Origin: Nemertoderma westbladi
Taxonomy: Eukaryota > Xenacoelomorpha > Nemertodermatida > Nemertodermatidae
Length of the DNA: 27,339 nucleotides
Assembly (NCBI GenBank): GCA_032718475.1
Contig: JAUCBJ010004515.1
Span: forward strand, 1 to 27,339
Reading direction: 5' to 3'
The notes beneath the pieces were generated by a model. It was not told the DNA's origin and did no database searches. It saw only the letters and a program-made list of their open reading frames with translations. The translations under genes were made by a program, and so were the position numbers. Numbering within the stretch: position 1 is the first letter of the stretch; the number at the start of each line of letters is the position of its first letter. Below are positions 8,890 through 17,499 of the stretch, one piece after another.

Positions 8890-9903
8890 GCAAGTCACTA
8901 GACTAGCCTCAGTAAACACCCTAACACTCGGGTCCCCAATGCGACAAGGTGAGCTGACTGCCTTGGCAGATAAGCTTTCTCTTAGCGCAGTGGGTATTTA
9001 TGAGAACAGACTAATGAGATTCTGATTAAGGATATGGGGGGCGGTTAGCGTCTCGTGATGATAACTCCACCTACTGGCTCCAGAAGTCGAGGAAATCCTG
9101 CCAAGTACCTAACTTATCTAGACTTTGCTGATGACTTAGGAGTACTCTCAGAATCACTAGAGGGAGCCCAACGGCTCCTCAGCTCATTAGAACATGCTGC
9201 TTCTAGTGTTGGTCCTTTTTATTAACTCCAGAAAGACCAAAATGTTGACAGTTAACTTTGAAAGTCCTCAGCAAGTCTCTGATCGGATGAACATAAGCTC
9301 AAAAGATGGTATGCTTGAGCATGTGGATGACTTCTGTTACCTGGGATCATGGATCCGGAAGTCAGGTGAGGACCTTCGAATACGTAAGTGAAAGGCATGG
9401 GCAGCCTTGACTAGGCTTTCCAGGATTTGGAAGTCAACGAGAATTAATCGGAAACTTGAGGTCCGATTATTTAGAGCAGCAGTAGTTCCAGTACTCCTCT
9501 ATGGGAGTCCATGCTGGGCTCTAACTGCTGGGGACACCAAATCTCTGGATGGCACATTCACAAGAATGCTACGCCGGGTTCATTGTGTCAAGTACAATGC
9601 ACACATCTCCAACCAGACACTATATAACATTGGAGGTGACTCATTGGTTCCCCCAAGCTTGACACTAGAACAAAATCGCCTCCGCTTTGCAGGACATTGC
9701 TTTCGCCGTGAGGACCAGCTAGTGCATAATATTGTACTTTGGCAGCCTCATGGAATAAATAAGCATGGTGGACAGCCCATGACTTTCTTGAGACGCATCT
9801 AAAGGACACTGGCCTAGAAGATGCGGATGATCTAGCAAATGTAATGGGTGATAGGGAGTTGTGGCGGAGCAATTTTGTCGACAAGCCGGCACAGCATTCT
9901 TAA
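8890..9903 (+). pseudogene. Non-LTR retrotransposon (LINE), internally deleted
   Basis: An endonuclease N-terminal piece (8912-9025; contains SPMRQGELTALADKLSLSAV and ENRL) is followed after about 30 bp by the late RT domain. That domain starts at 9058 and has the catalytic motif as YLDFADDLGVLS, then the thumb/C-terminal region (KAWAALTRLSRIWKSTRINR; VVPVLLYGSPCWALTAGD; TRMLRRVH; LRFAGHCFR). Most of the endonuclease and the first half of RT are gone. The RT part is broken by a frameshift near 9215, a TGA at 9389-9391 and a frameshift near 9800. After the last one the tail resumes (LKDTGLEDADDLANVMGD) to a stop at 9901-9903. The clade is not assigned. Confidence 0.8.
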
Positions 9904-9943
9904 AAATGCAGCTGCAATGCAGCATGCCGATCCTAGTAGTAGT

Positions 9944-10025
9944 AGGGAGACAAACATTAATGACGGACACAATCATTAATAAGGGATACACATGAATCAG
10001 GGGCATAAACATTAATGGGGGACAC
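9944..10025. repeat. Degenerate CAAACATTAATGAGGGACA minisatellite (plus orientation)
   Basis: About four imperfect copies of a 17-20-bp unit, with ACAAACATTAATGACGGACA, ACACAATCATTAATAAGGG and CATAAACATTAATGGGGGAC. It directly follows the LINE tail. The same unit recurs in reverse orientation at 10628-10832. Confidence 0.75.
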
Positions 10026-10248
10026 CTTATAATATGGGTCAATGCATGCCAATGGATATTAATATGAGCGATGGTGATGCTTGCCATCAGACCATCAGAT
10101 ATTAAGTGATTAACTGAAAAATACTACCATGGGAACGTGAGCTTCGATCAAAGTAGCGCCGCTCTGTAGTCATTCCATCTACCTAATTAGATGGAAATTA
10201 ATTGAAAGCGACGTTTGGTTATCTTGTGCAGCTGCCTGTTTTGCTGCT

Positions 10249-10339
10249 ACCTCCCCCCCCCCCAGACTGTTATACCCCCATATTTACCATTTACCTCCTA
10301 CCCCCACCCCCCCCCCCCCCCCCCCCACACACACACAGT
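10249..10339. repeat. C-homopolymer/(CA)n pyrimidine-rich tract
   Basis: Two long C runs (10252-10263 and about 10302-10326), the second followed by ACACACACACA. Short proline-rich ORFs over this tract are artefacts of the repeat. Confidence 0.9.
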
Positions 10340-10395
10340 GCTGTTACATTCCTGTTTCCCCCTCATGTACATTATTTTTTTTACTCCTTCCCTTA

Positions 10396-10495
10396 TTAGT
10401 AACTACATCGTTTATTGTTTTGGTGAGAAAACCCATCCCTGTAACCTGATCCTTTCCCTCAATTGGTAATAACATAGTTTATTGGTTTGGTCAGA
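10396..10495 (-). repeat. Isolated inverted copy of the 68-bp satellite (about 1.5 units)
   Basis: The plus strand reads TCGTTTATTGTTTTGGTGAG, then AAAACCC, CTGTAACCTGATCCTTTCCC, TCAATTGGTAA and AGTTTATTGGTTTGGTCAG. This is the reverse complement of the monomers at 19236-20210, with a few differences. It shows that the satellite family is dispersed. Confidence 0.8.
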
Positions 10496-10627
10496 ATATG
10501 TTATTATTATTGTTGTTATTTCATTGCTTGGCAGTGATGAGAATTGTAATACTGTAAATATATTGTATGTGTATGGGTGGTAACCGGAATCACTAAGTGC
10601 GATGGGGGATAACATGAATGGGAGGGA

Positions 10628-10832
10628 ATGATTGTGCCCATGATTAATGTTTGTGCCCTTGATTAATACGTGTCCCTCATTTAATATTTGTGTCCCTCAT
10701 TAATCTTTGTGTTCCTCATCAATGTTTGTGACCCACATTAATGTTTGTCCCTCTGATTAATGTTTGTCCCTCATTAATGTTTGTGACGCTGATAAATATC
10801 TGTCCCTCATTTAATGTTTGTGTCCAGATCGC
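10628..10832. repeat. TGTCCCTCATTAATGTTTG minisatellite (inverted copy)
   Basis: About ten to eleven imperfect units of 17-21 bp, such as TGTCCCTCATTAATGTTTG and GATTAATGTTTGTCCCTC. Their complement matches the array at 9944-10025, so the two arrays form an inverted pair about 600 bp apart. Confidence 0.85.
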
Positions 10833-11567
10833 TATGGGTTTCCGTACGTTTTGGACGACTTGGTCAGCAACTTTAATTTGAGTAACATTAACTTTTAGTC
10901 TACGTTATATGTATGAGGCATCTTTTACAGCAACAAACTTCGCGTTTACATAGAGCAACTTGATCGGCAACCTAACTTGCTTATCAAACTGCTGACAAAG
11001 TTGCTCAAAATGTTGTCACGTAGAAAAAAAAAGAGTATTTAATTATTCGTCATGATGTACTGTAAATTAATTTTAACTTTAACGTAGCTGTAACCCTGTA
11101 GCTAGACTTTGTTCTTACTGTAGAGCACCACTCAAGCCTATATTTTGTACTTAGAGTTCCGCTTGCTTGAATCGAATTTTTGTTCTTATACTAATAGTTC
11201 TGCATTTGGCTACATTTTGTTCAATTTGTATTGATACATGATTCTAACAGCAGTCCCGTACTTATTTTATAAGCAATTAATACCAAAATATCAAACACTT
11301 ATGGAGCCCCAAAAGATACCGATTTGAATTCAAAAAAAATTCCCAATTCAAATTCAAAGTGTTAGCTATATTATATGTGCTTATTTGTTATTATTGCGTT
11401 CACAGGTAATACTAACACCTGCTCATGTGCTAGTTAACATGTTACAGTAGATAGCGCGTATTAGCTAATAACAAATGCGCACATGTATTACGTGCGCACT
11501 ACGCACTAAATAATTAAGGATGCACGATACACCTTGTCTCTAGTAATTATGATATATTTTGCGTGTT
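10833..11567. other. Intergenic, no gene seen
   Basis: No supported reading frame. A loose inverted pair (TTTGTTATTA near 11385 and TAATAACAAATGCGCACATG near 11466) could form an imperfect hairpin. Confidence 0.5.
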
Positions 11568-11578
11568 TTTTGTAAAAA

Positions 11579-11820
11579 AAAGGCGGGGGTAGCTCAGTTG
11601 GTTGAGCGCCGGGCCTGCAATCTAATGGCTGTAGGTTCAGCCCCGCCAGGGTCCACTCAGCCTTTCATCCACTGGGGTCGATAAAATGAGTACCAGTTAA
11701 TTAACTGGGAGCAAATCTTGGGATAGGAGTAGCGACCACCCCTACCCTCGGGTAGCAGCTATCGAAAGAGGAACCTTCGGGTCGCCTCCGGCTTCGGCCG
11801 ACTGTTTGCTTTTGCTTTGC
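11579..11820 (+). mobile_element. tRNA-derived SINE with target duplication
   Basis: The head is tRNA-like: a perfect pol III A box, TAGCTCAGTTGG, at 11590-11601 and a B-box-like GGTTCAGCCC at 11634-11643, about 33 bp apart. The body contains CAGCCTTTCATCC and GGGGTCGATAAAATGAGTAC, wording I recall from other invertebrate tRNA-SINEs. It ends in a short TTTGCTTTTGC tail. Perfect 11-bp direct repeats, TTTTGTAAAAA, flank it at 11568-11578 and 11821-11831, marking LINE-mediated insertion. It is too diverged in the B box and too long to be a functional tRNA. Confidence 0.88.
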
Positions 11821-11831
11821 TTTTGTAAAAA

Positions 11832-12123
11832 TTCGGACTTATGGTGTTTTGCCAAATTGAGGATACCATGTTTTCTGGCATTACCCCGAGTACGCTGCGC
11901 AGACACTAAATTTGCCATAACTTTTGAGTGCTTTCATGGATTTTACTCAAATTACGTGCAAACACCTTTTCTACGTCAATGCTCTTTGTACACATTCAAT
12001 ACAATTTAATGATGAAATATGTCAAAAAATTTAAATCACAAAAAAGTTAAATCACACTATTTCTATTAAATCCCACAATTAAATAAACCAATCTACTGTA
12101 GGTTTTGATTTTGTTTAATTTTC
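11832..12123. other. Intergenic, no gene seen
   Basis: No supported gene or repeat; AT-rich after 12000. Confidence 0.5.
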
Positions 12124-12290
12124 AAAAGTCGAATCAAATCGAATATTTTTTTTAGACTTTCGATTCGATTTCGTCATTTTTCGATTCGATTCGATTTCTG
12201 GAAAAATCGCTTTCGATTCGATTTCGACCCAGTAAAATTCGTTCGATGCGATTCAATTTTCGATTCGATGTCGATTCGACCCCAGTCGCA
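12124..12290. repeat. Degenerate (CGATT)n / TTCGATTCGAT tract
   Basis: The words TCGATTCGAT and TTTCGATTCGATTTC recur at least eight times, interrupted by T- and A-rich spacers. It is a decayed simple repeat of about 5 bp that carries many TCGA palindromes. Short minus-strand ORFs rich in RIES come from it. Confidence 0.8.
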
Positions 12291-12433
12291 GTCCCTCCCT
12301 GCCTTGTAGTTAGTGAATCTGGTGCTGCTTGCTGCTTGGGTTCGGGTTTTGGCTGCTGATAGGCTTGGGGCACCTTGGACTACATTTGCTATATTCGTTG
12401 TGAATTTCCCCATTGGAGACCCTACCGCAATTG

Positions 12434-12600
12434 CTTCCTGCGTAATGTTTCTGTAGTAGCTTGTTTAAGAGTTTTAAGATCCCTGGAGGTAGACCATCTA
12501 CACCCGCCGATTTTGAGGCGTCGATTTTAAATTTCGCTAGACATGTGGCAACTTAATTTGGGTTTATTTCATCTAAAATAGGAATTACAGTCTCAATTGG
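12434..12600 (-). pseudogene. LINE reverse transcriptase fragment
   Basis: The minus strand reads IPILDEIN, then (after a stop) VATCLAKFKIDASKSAGVDG, LPPGILKLLNKLL. The KSAGVDGLPPGILK segment matches the conserved start of the non-LTR RT domain (the KS.G.DGIP..LK pattern). Nothing else of the element remains: downstream sequence loses similarity and enters the CGATT tract. It is on the opposite strand to the LINE at 8.9 kb, so it is a separate relic. Confidence 0.65.
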
Positions 12601-12867
12601 ACATGTTTACAACGTCTTGAAGGGTTTAGAAAGATTTCCTTGCAGTTAACAGTTCCTCATATTGCATTCAAGACGTACTATATACAAGGCCATGCCATCG
12701 AGTTAACTGGGGGCGGTGACTGGGTGCAAGATTTTTTTTACAACAATTTGATATTTTGATATGGGGAGAGTTCTATAAATTTTCATTTGCTGCAATTTGG
12801 TCAATGAACGTAATTGAGGCATCCTCGTTAAGTAAGATAAAAATTGTTATGGTAGCTAGTATTTTAG
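12601..12867. other. Intergenic, no gene seen
   Basis: No supported gene. A short inverted word pair (ACGTCTTGAAGG near 12611 and TTCAAGACGTA near 12668) is visible. Confidence 0.5.
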
Positions 12868-13710
12868 GGATAGTTGGAAATTAAGCACACAATCAAACAC
12901 AACCAAACACACCCAAACACAATCAAACACAGTCCAAATGTTAACCAATTTTGTCAAACACAGTCCAAATCGGAAAGCCAAGGTAATTCTACGTCAGTTT
13001 GTATAAAAATTATTTTCAAAATGTCCGCACAATGCCACTATTATTGCCAATTTGTATCTCAACGCACAGCTGGACTGGTTGCTAGGCACTAGTGAGTGAC
13101 GTTGGCCTTATATCCCTTGCACACTCTGTACTGTACAGCCTACTCGGTAGGGGTAGGCAGGTAGGCATATTGCAGTATTGCGATCACATACCGGCTGACC
13201 GGTGCCGGTGATGTAGTGAGGTACCGTACCAATAATTAGTTCTTTAAATCATTGTATTTTATTCCGCTATTTGTTATGGTACCCGTAATCCAGTAGGCCT
13301 AATCTATTCTGTCTGTCTGTAGGGCTAGGCAGCTAGGGCTACTGCAGTACTGCAAATTTCGATTACCGCAAATTACCGGTCAGCCGGTATGTGATAGCAA
13401 TACTGAAATACCTATGCCTTGCCTACCTCTACCAGAGGCTGTACTGTATGTACATCAGTGTACAGGGGATATAAGGCCAACGTCACTAGTGCCTAGCAAC
13501 CAGTCCAGCTGTGCGTTGAGATATAAATTGGCAATAATAGTGGCATTGTGCGGACATTTTGAAAATAATTTTTATACAAACTGACGTAGAATTACCTTGG
13601 CTTTCTGATTTGGACTGTGTTTGACAAAATTGGTTAACATTTGGACTGTGTTTGATTGTGTTTGGGTGTGTTTGGTTGTGTTTGATTGTGTGCTTAATTT
13701 CCAACTATCC
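12868..13710. repeat. Large palindrome: 336-nt arms, 171-nt spacer
   Basis: The left arm (12868-13203) begins GGATAGTTGGAAATTAAGCA and the right arm (13375-13710) is its reverse complement. Over the outer 225 nt or so I count only two substitutions (CGGAAAG/CAGAAAG and TTGTAT/TTATAT) and then a 4-nt indel (AGTGAGTGACG/AGTGACG). Inward of TTATATCCC the arms fall to roughly 75-80% identity, ending in CCGGCTGACCGGT. The arms contain a tandem (CAAACACA)-type repeat and a duplicated CAAACACAGTCCAAAT. The same 72-codon ORF appears once on each strand as a result; it is not a supported gene. Transcription through it would give a long hairpin RNA. Confidence 0.92.
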
Positions 13711-14148
13711 GGCATTTTGGACCTATACCGCCACTGCTTGGCTCTTTGGAAGTGTATTTCCGTAAAGCTCTCTTGTATGGCTCTAGACCAACCCAAAGCA
13801 ACATTAGTATGTGAACACAGAATTCCATTCCCCATTCATTTCAATGGTAGCCAACTTGTCTTTCTTGTATTGGGGGTAGACCACTGGTTAGCTTTCTGCT
13901 ATTGGGTTATTCAAAGATAGCGGCAGGAATAAAGAGAAATACCGACCTCACTAATGGGCTGTTCCTTCAGGCCAGCTTAAGTTACAGTGTGAATGTTCAA
14001 GGGCGCCGCCAGTGGCCAGTCCACTCTGTCGTTATTGTGGCTTTATGAATGGAGTTCCTTTAGTAGTTTCAAACGCTTTCATTCTATCTGCGCGCAAGAA
14101 GATGGGAGTTGAGTTGGGGTTGCGGTTGAGTGTGGGTGGAGTGATTGA
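13711..14148. other. Intergenic, no gene seen
   Basis: A 99-codon plus-strand ORF (13621-13920) starts inside the palindrome arm and has no recognisable domain. Nothing else is seen. Confidence 0.45.
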
Positions 14149-14265
14149 CAGGTTGTTGGAAGTTGTCTGATTCTGTTTGAAACTGTCTGAATCTGTTTGA
14201 AACTGTCTGAATCTGTTTGAAGTTGTTGGACTGTTGGAGTTTGTCTGAAAGTGTTTGAAGCTGTT
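14149..14265. repeat. 20-bp minisatellite (AACTGTCTGAATCTGTTTGA)
   Basis: Three near-perfect 20-bp units at about 14162-14221 are flanked by degenerate units with GTTGTTGGA and AGTGTTTGAAGC. It is rich in CTGTTTGAA words. Confidence 0.85.
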
Positions 14266-14291
14266 GGATCCGATCGGTTCAGATCGGATCC
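14266..14291. repeat. Perfect hairpin GGATCCGATC...GATCGGATCC
   Basis: Ten-base arms (14266-14275 and 14282-14291) pair exactly around the loop GGTTCA. It could act as an RNA terminator-like hairpin, but no transcript is evident. Confidence 0.85.
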
Positions 14292-14446
14292 GATGGCACT
14301 CTGTTGGTGAGCTGGACTGTAGTTGAATAAATAAATGCTGTCAAAAGTTATTTCTCTATTACCAAATTCAGAATATCTGTCATTTTTTCATTCTTCATTG
14401 ATTTTATTGAGCCGCTTAAGCATTATTATACCATCACCTTGTTCAA

Positions 14447-14575
14447 GTTTGTACGGTTTGTATTCGGCCCCTAGGTTTGCATTCGGCTCCTCGGTTTGTA
14501 TTCGGGTCCTCGGTTTGTATTCGGGTCCTCGGTTTGTATTCGGGTCCTCGGTTTGTAAGCGGGTCCTCGGTTGGT
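14447..14575. repeat. 19-bp minisatellite (GGGTCCTCGGTTTGTATTC)
   Basis: About 6.5 copies with 19-bp spacing (14466, 14485, 14504, 14523, 14542, 14561). The last unit has GTAAGC in place of GTATTC. The motif GTCCTCGGTTT then continues, scattered in both orientations, up to 14850. Confidence 0.9.
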
Positions 14576-14605
14576 TGAAAACGAAAGTGTTTATTTTGGC
14601 ACCGG

Positions 14606-14847
14606 AAACCGAGGACTTCGCGTAGAATACAAACAAACCGAGGACCTTCATACTCAGAAACACATACACAGCAGTGTAGGAAAATGCATTCAAAACGAGG
14701 ACCACAGCGGAATTCAATAAAAATACAGATCTGGGGTAATTTGGGGTTGCTGATTTCATTTCTGCCGTCACTGCGAACCGAGGACGTCCTCGGTTCGTTA
14801 CAAGTCCTCGGTTCGCGGGTAATGTACTACGCGAAAGTCCTCGGTTT
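14606..14847. repeat. Inverted repeat AAACCGAGGACTTCGCGTAG, possible small TIR element
   Basis: The left copy at 14606-14625 matches the reverse complement of 14827-14847 apart from one inserted base. The 24-nt perfect palindrome at 14774-14797 (half-site CGAACCGAGGAC) and a direct copy GTCCTCGGTTCG at 14804-14815 lie inside. No clear target duplication is visible, so it may be a decayed minisatellite rather than a transposon. Confidence 0.5.
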
Positions 14848-14868
14848 ACACCATATACGCGAGCACTT

Positions 14869-15019
14869 ATTTACTCACTCACTTACTTACTTACTCACTT
14901 ACCTACTTACTTACTTACTGACTCACTTACTTGCTCACTCACTTACATTCTTATTTCAGTCACTCTCTCAATCACTCACTCATTCACTCACACATTCACT
15001 CACTCATTTATTCACCCAC
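14869..15019. repeat. (ACTY)n tetranucleotide tract
   Basis: Imperfect CACTCACTTACTTACTT-type tetranucleotide repeat. It yields low-complexity LTYLLTYLLTHSLTHS reading frames that are not genes. Confidence 0.9.
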
Positions 15020-15273
15020 TCAATCAAATGCCAAATTTATTTTTAAAATATATAAAAATATATAAAAGAAGCAAATTTATAACTCAATAAGATATCCGGT
15101 ATTGAATATATGTTGATGTGATTTTCTTTTTAAGTACGTAATGTTCTGTTACCGAACAACTTGTCAATAATTGTGTTAATGTTTAACCGGTCTATACATG
15201 ACTTTTGGTGTATGGTGTTTCTCAATTTCTATTTCGGTTTAAGTTTATTTATATTGTTATTGACAATAAACCA
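15020..15273. other. AT-rich spacer, possible LINE/SINE 3' tail
   Basis: The end, TTGACAATAAACCAATCAATC, resembles a retroposon 3' terminus running into a short repeat. There is no coding evidence. Confidence 0.35.
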
Positions 15274-15487
15274 ATCAATCAATCAGTCACTAGCTCAGTC
15301 ACTCTCTAATTCATTCACACATTCACTCATTCATTCACTCACTCACCCATACACTCATCCACTGACCCACTCATTCACTCACTCGCTCGCTCACCCAAAC
15401 ATTCACTCACCTACTCACTCAGTCAATCACCCACTCACTCAGTCACCCACTCACTCACTCACTCGCTCATCACACATTCACTCACTC
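15274..15487. repeat. Second (ACTC/AATC)n tetranucleotide tract
   Basis: Begins with CAATCAATCAATCAG and continues as CATTCACTCATTCACTCACT with many interruptions. It has the same composition and strand as the tract at 14.87-15.02 kb. Confidence 0.9.
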
Positions 15488-16057
15488 TTATTAACATACT
15501 TTATTAAAATATTAACGACTTTTTAAAAGACTATTAACAACTTCCTTGCTTACTTTAACTTGCCTTTAGAGTATATAACCCACAGTACAAATTATCCATT
15601 GTAGAAAAATTTGTCTACGAAAACCATCGGAGTATATTTCAAGTTTAGAATAATTACAAAGACAACAGCCCTAATATTCCGATATATTATTACCATCTCA
15701 TTAAATGATACTCCTACTCGGCCAATGGGCCACAAGGCCACACAGTTAGCGCAGATATATGTTGTAACTGTAAAAAGCAACCTTAGGGCCAGTCAGATAC
15801 GAAAGCAATCAATGGGCCACAGGGCCTAGAGGCAACATGTTGCCAAGATGCCACTAATGTTGCCATAGGGCCACATTTATATGCTGAGAGGTTGCCAAAG
15901 GGCCACTGCCAATTCTGGAGGGGTGGCACAGTGGCAACATTTATATCAATATATATATATATTCATAATATTCATTGCTTTAATCTTACTTTAATAAATA
16001 TCTCGACATTTATTTGAATAACCGAAATATTTCAAATATAAGTTCTGATTACTCAGT
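15488..16057. other. Non-coding, GGCCAC/GTTGCCA-rich
   Basis: No gene supported. Between 15720 and 15925 the words GGGCCAC, GTTGCCA and TGGCAAC recur about a dozen times, with a perfect palindrome GGCAACATGTTGCC at 15831-15844. A (TA)n tract follows at about 15949-15961. Confidence 0.55.
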
Positions 16058-16058
16058 T

Positions 16059-16236
16059 ATTGGCATATTGGATATGGTAAAGCGAGGTTACATTGATCTG
16101 TGAGTTACCTTGAACACCTGGGGCAACTTTGATCAGAATAATATTCCATTGGCATATTGGATATGGTAAAGCGAGGATACATTGATCTGTGAGTTACCTT
16201 GATCACCTGGGGCAATTTTGATCAGAAAAATATTCC
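16059..16236. repeat. 89-bp tandem duplication
   Basis: TTGGCATATTGGATATGGTA recurs 89 bp later with only a few differences (GGTTAC/GGATAC, GAACACC/GATCACC, AACTTTG/AATTTTG). It is a recent two-copy duplication. Confidence 0.92.
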
Positions 16237-16427
16237 ATTCTAAAATGTTGTGTATAAATGTTACAGGTGCCTAAATGAAGGTTGCCAAGAATGTGGACCA
16301 CCTGGAACTGTTTACACTCGAGTTTATCGAATCTGGGTGGTTTAACATGAATCAGTTTGAGACGTTCAATAATCAAGTGTACTTACCTACAATATAATAT
16401 CTTCCTGGTAAGAAAAGACTTATTGGT

Positions 16428-16510
16428 GACAATTTGGGATCTCATTTGTCAGTGTGACAATTTGGGATCTCATTTGTCAGTGTGAAAATTTGGGATCTCA
16501 TTTGTCAATG
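16428..16510. repeat. 28-bp tandem repeat, 3 copies
   Basis: Units at 16428, 16456 and 16484 with GACAATTTGGGATCTCATTT followed by GTCAGTGT. Each unit is also a near-palindrome, since GACAAWT and its complement lie at the two ends around GATC. Confidence 0.92.
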
Positions 16511-16554
16511 AATACACCCTCCCAATAAATTTCTAAGTGAAAGAGAATATTGCT

Positions 16555-16656
16555 ATGGATACAGATACATCAGTATCAAGTGATAATTTGGTTTCATTTG
16601 AGGCCAATACTCATACCCCAAATATAATACAAATCCCAGTTGCACCCTTAGAATAA
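16555..16656 (+). CDS. Short ORF, unknown (33 codons)
   Basis: Starts at ATG in TTGCTATGGATACAG and reads MDTDTSVSSDNLVSFEANTH, then TPNIIQIPVAPLE and a stop. After the stop the same frame continues with SSTAICSETMSSSADNTS for about 45 codons, so this may be the start of a larger broken gene. No family is recognised. Confidence 0.25.
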   Translation: MDTDTSVSSDNLVSFEANTHTPNIIQIPVAPLE

Positions 16657-16938
16657 GAATCCAGTACAGCAATATGCAGTGAAACAATGTCATCAAGCGC
16701 AGATAATACTTCAACATGTATTCTTCTTAAAGGCATATGTGTTGGAAGAACCAATATATCGTAAAATTACCTATTTACCTATCAGTACCTATTCACAATG
16801 GCACAATCAGAAATCAGTTATTAAAACAACGAGATGGTTTGCAGCTAGAATAAGTTTACGCTACTAGACACACAATATACGCTACAAGACTACTTTACAC
16901 TACATCTACGCTACATTAGTTTCTATTTCGTTCCATAG

Positions 16939-17317
16939 AACAAATACTTTCCATTAACAATAAATACATCTTTAAACCAACTCGTTCCAATTCTGGCAAA
17001 CTGCGCTCACCTTATTTTCCACGCCTGCTATGAACTTCACGATGGACACTATCACACTCTTGATGATAATAAACTTAATTCCTCCAACCACGGTTTCAAA
17101 CTTTTAAAAAAGGACAACAAAATATCGTTTAATCTAACTAGTGCGCCCAAAACTTATGATTCCAACTAGTGTAATCGATTCTACTCGAGAAAACATTAAC
17201 CAAGACGTCGCAAATCGTTTACTGGGTTTAACCACTCTCGTAACATCCTTCTTCTCTGACAATCTAATTATCTTAATATTGCCAAAACATTTGCGCGATA
17301 ACAAATTAAATAAATGA
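16939..17317 (+). pseudogene. Unidentified protein remnant, one frameshift
   Basis: Frame 16939-17169 is open for 76 codons (includes SLNQLVPILANCAHLIFHAC and YELHDGHYHTLDDNK). As it ends, an overlapping frame opens (17138-17314) and continues with protein-like sequence (STRENINQDVANRLLGLTTL; LPKHLRDNKLNK) to a TGA at 17315-17317. The overlap near 17145-17165 is where one indel would connect them. The combined segment lies just before the insertion point of the Penelope-like element. I cannot name a family; it could be a transposon protein or a decayed host exon. Confidence 0.35.
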
Positions 17318-17376
17318 ATGAAGTAGGACAACTGAATATTTAAAATTCATGTTGGGGAATGTGGCGAGTAAAAATA

Positions 17377-17479
17377 TTAAACGATAAAACAAAGGAAGGA
17401 CTGTCAGCCACAGGTATGAAAAAATAGGTAATTAGGCCTAGCAGACGTTTCGGAAGCCAATGGCTATCTTTATCAATGC
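17377..17479. repeat. Left 103-bp inverted terminal region
   Basis: Begins TTAAACGATAAAACAAAGGA and ends TATCTTTATCAATGC. By eye it is identical over all 103 bases to the reverse complement of 18761-18863. Confidence 0.95.
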
Positions 17480-17499
17480 TTAATTTATGTATGCTACAG

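Noticed and set aside
10202-10469. Proline-rich short proteins
   Set aside because: C-homopolymer and CA-repeat artefact.
11583-11650. Functional tRNA gene
   Set aside because: The B box is imperfect, the cloverleaf is not clean, and the sequence continues into a SINE body with target duplications at its ends.
12874-13092. 72-codon ORF present on both strands (also 13486-13704)
   Set aside because: It is the same arm of the palindrome read twice. The N-terminus is a CAAACAC repeat and no domain is seen.
14684-15526. ORFs with LTYLLTHSLTHS runs
   Set aside because: Tetranucleotide repeat artefact.
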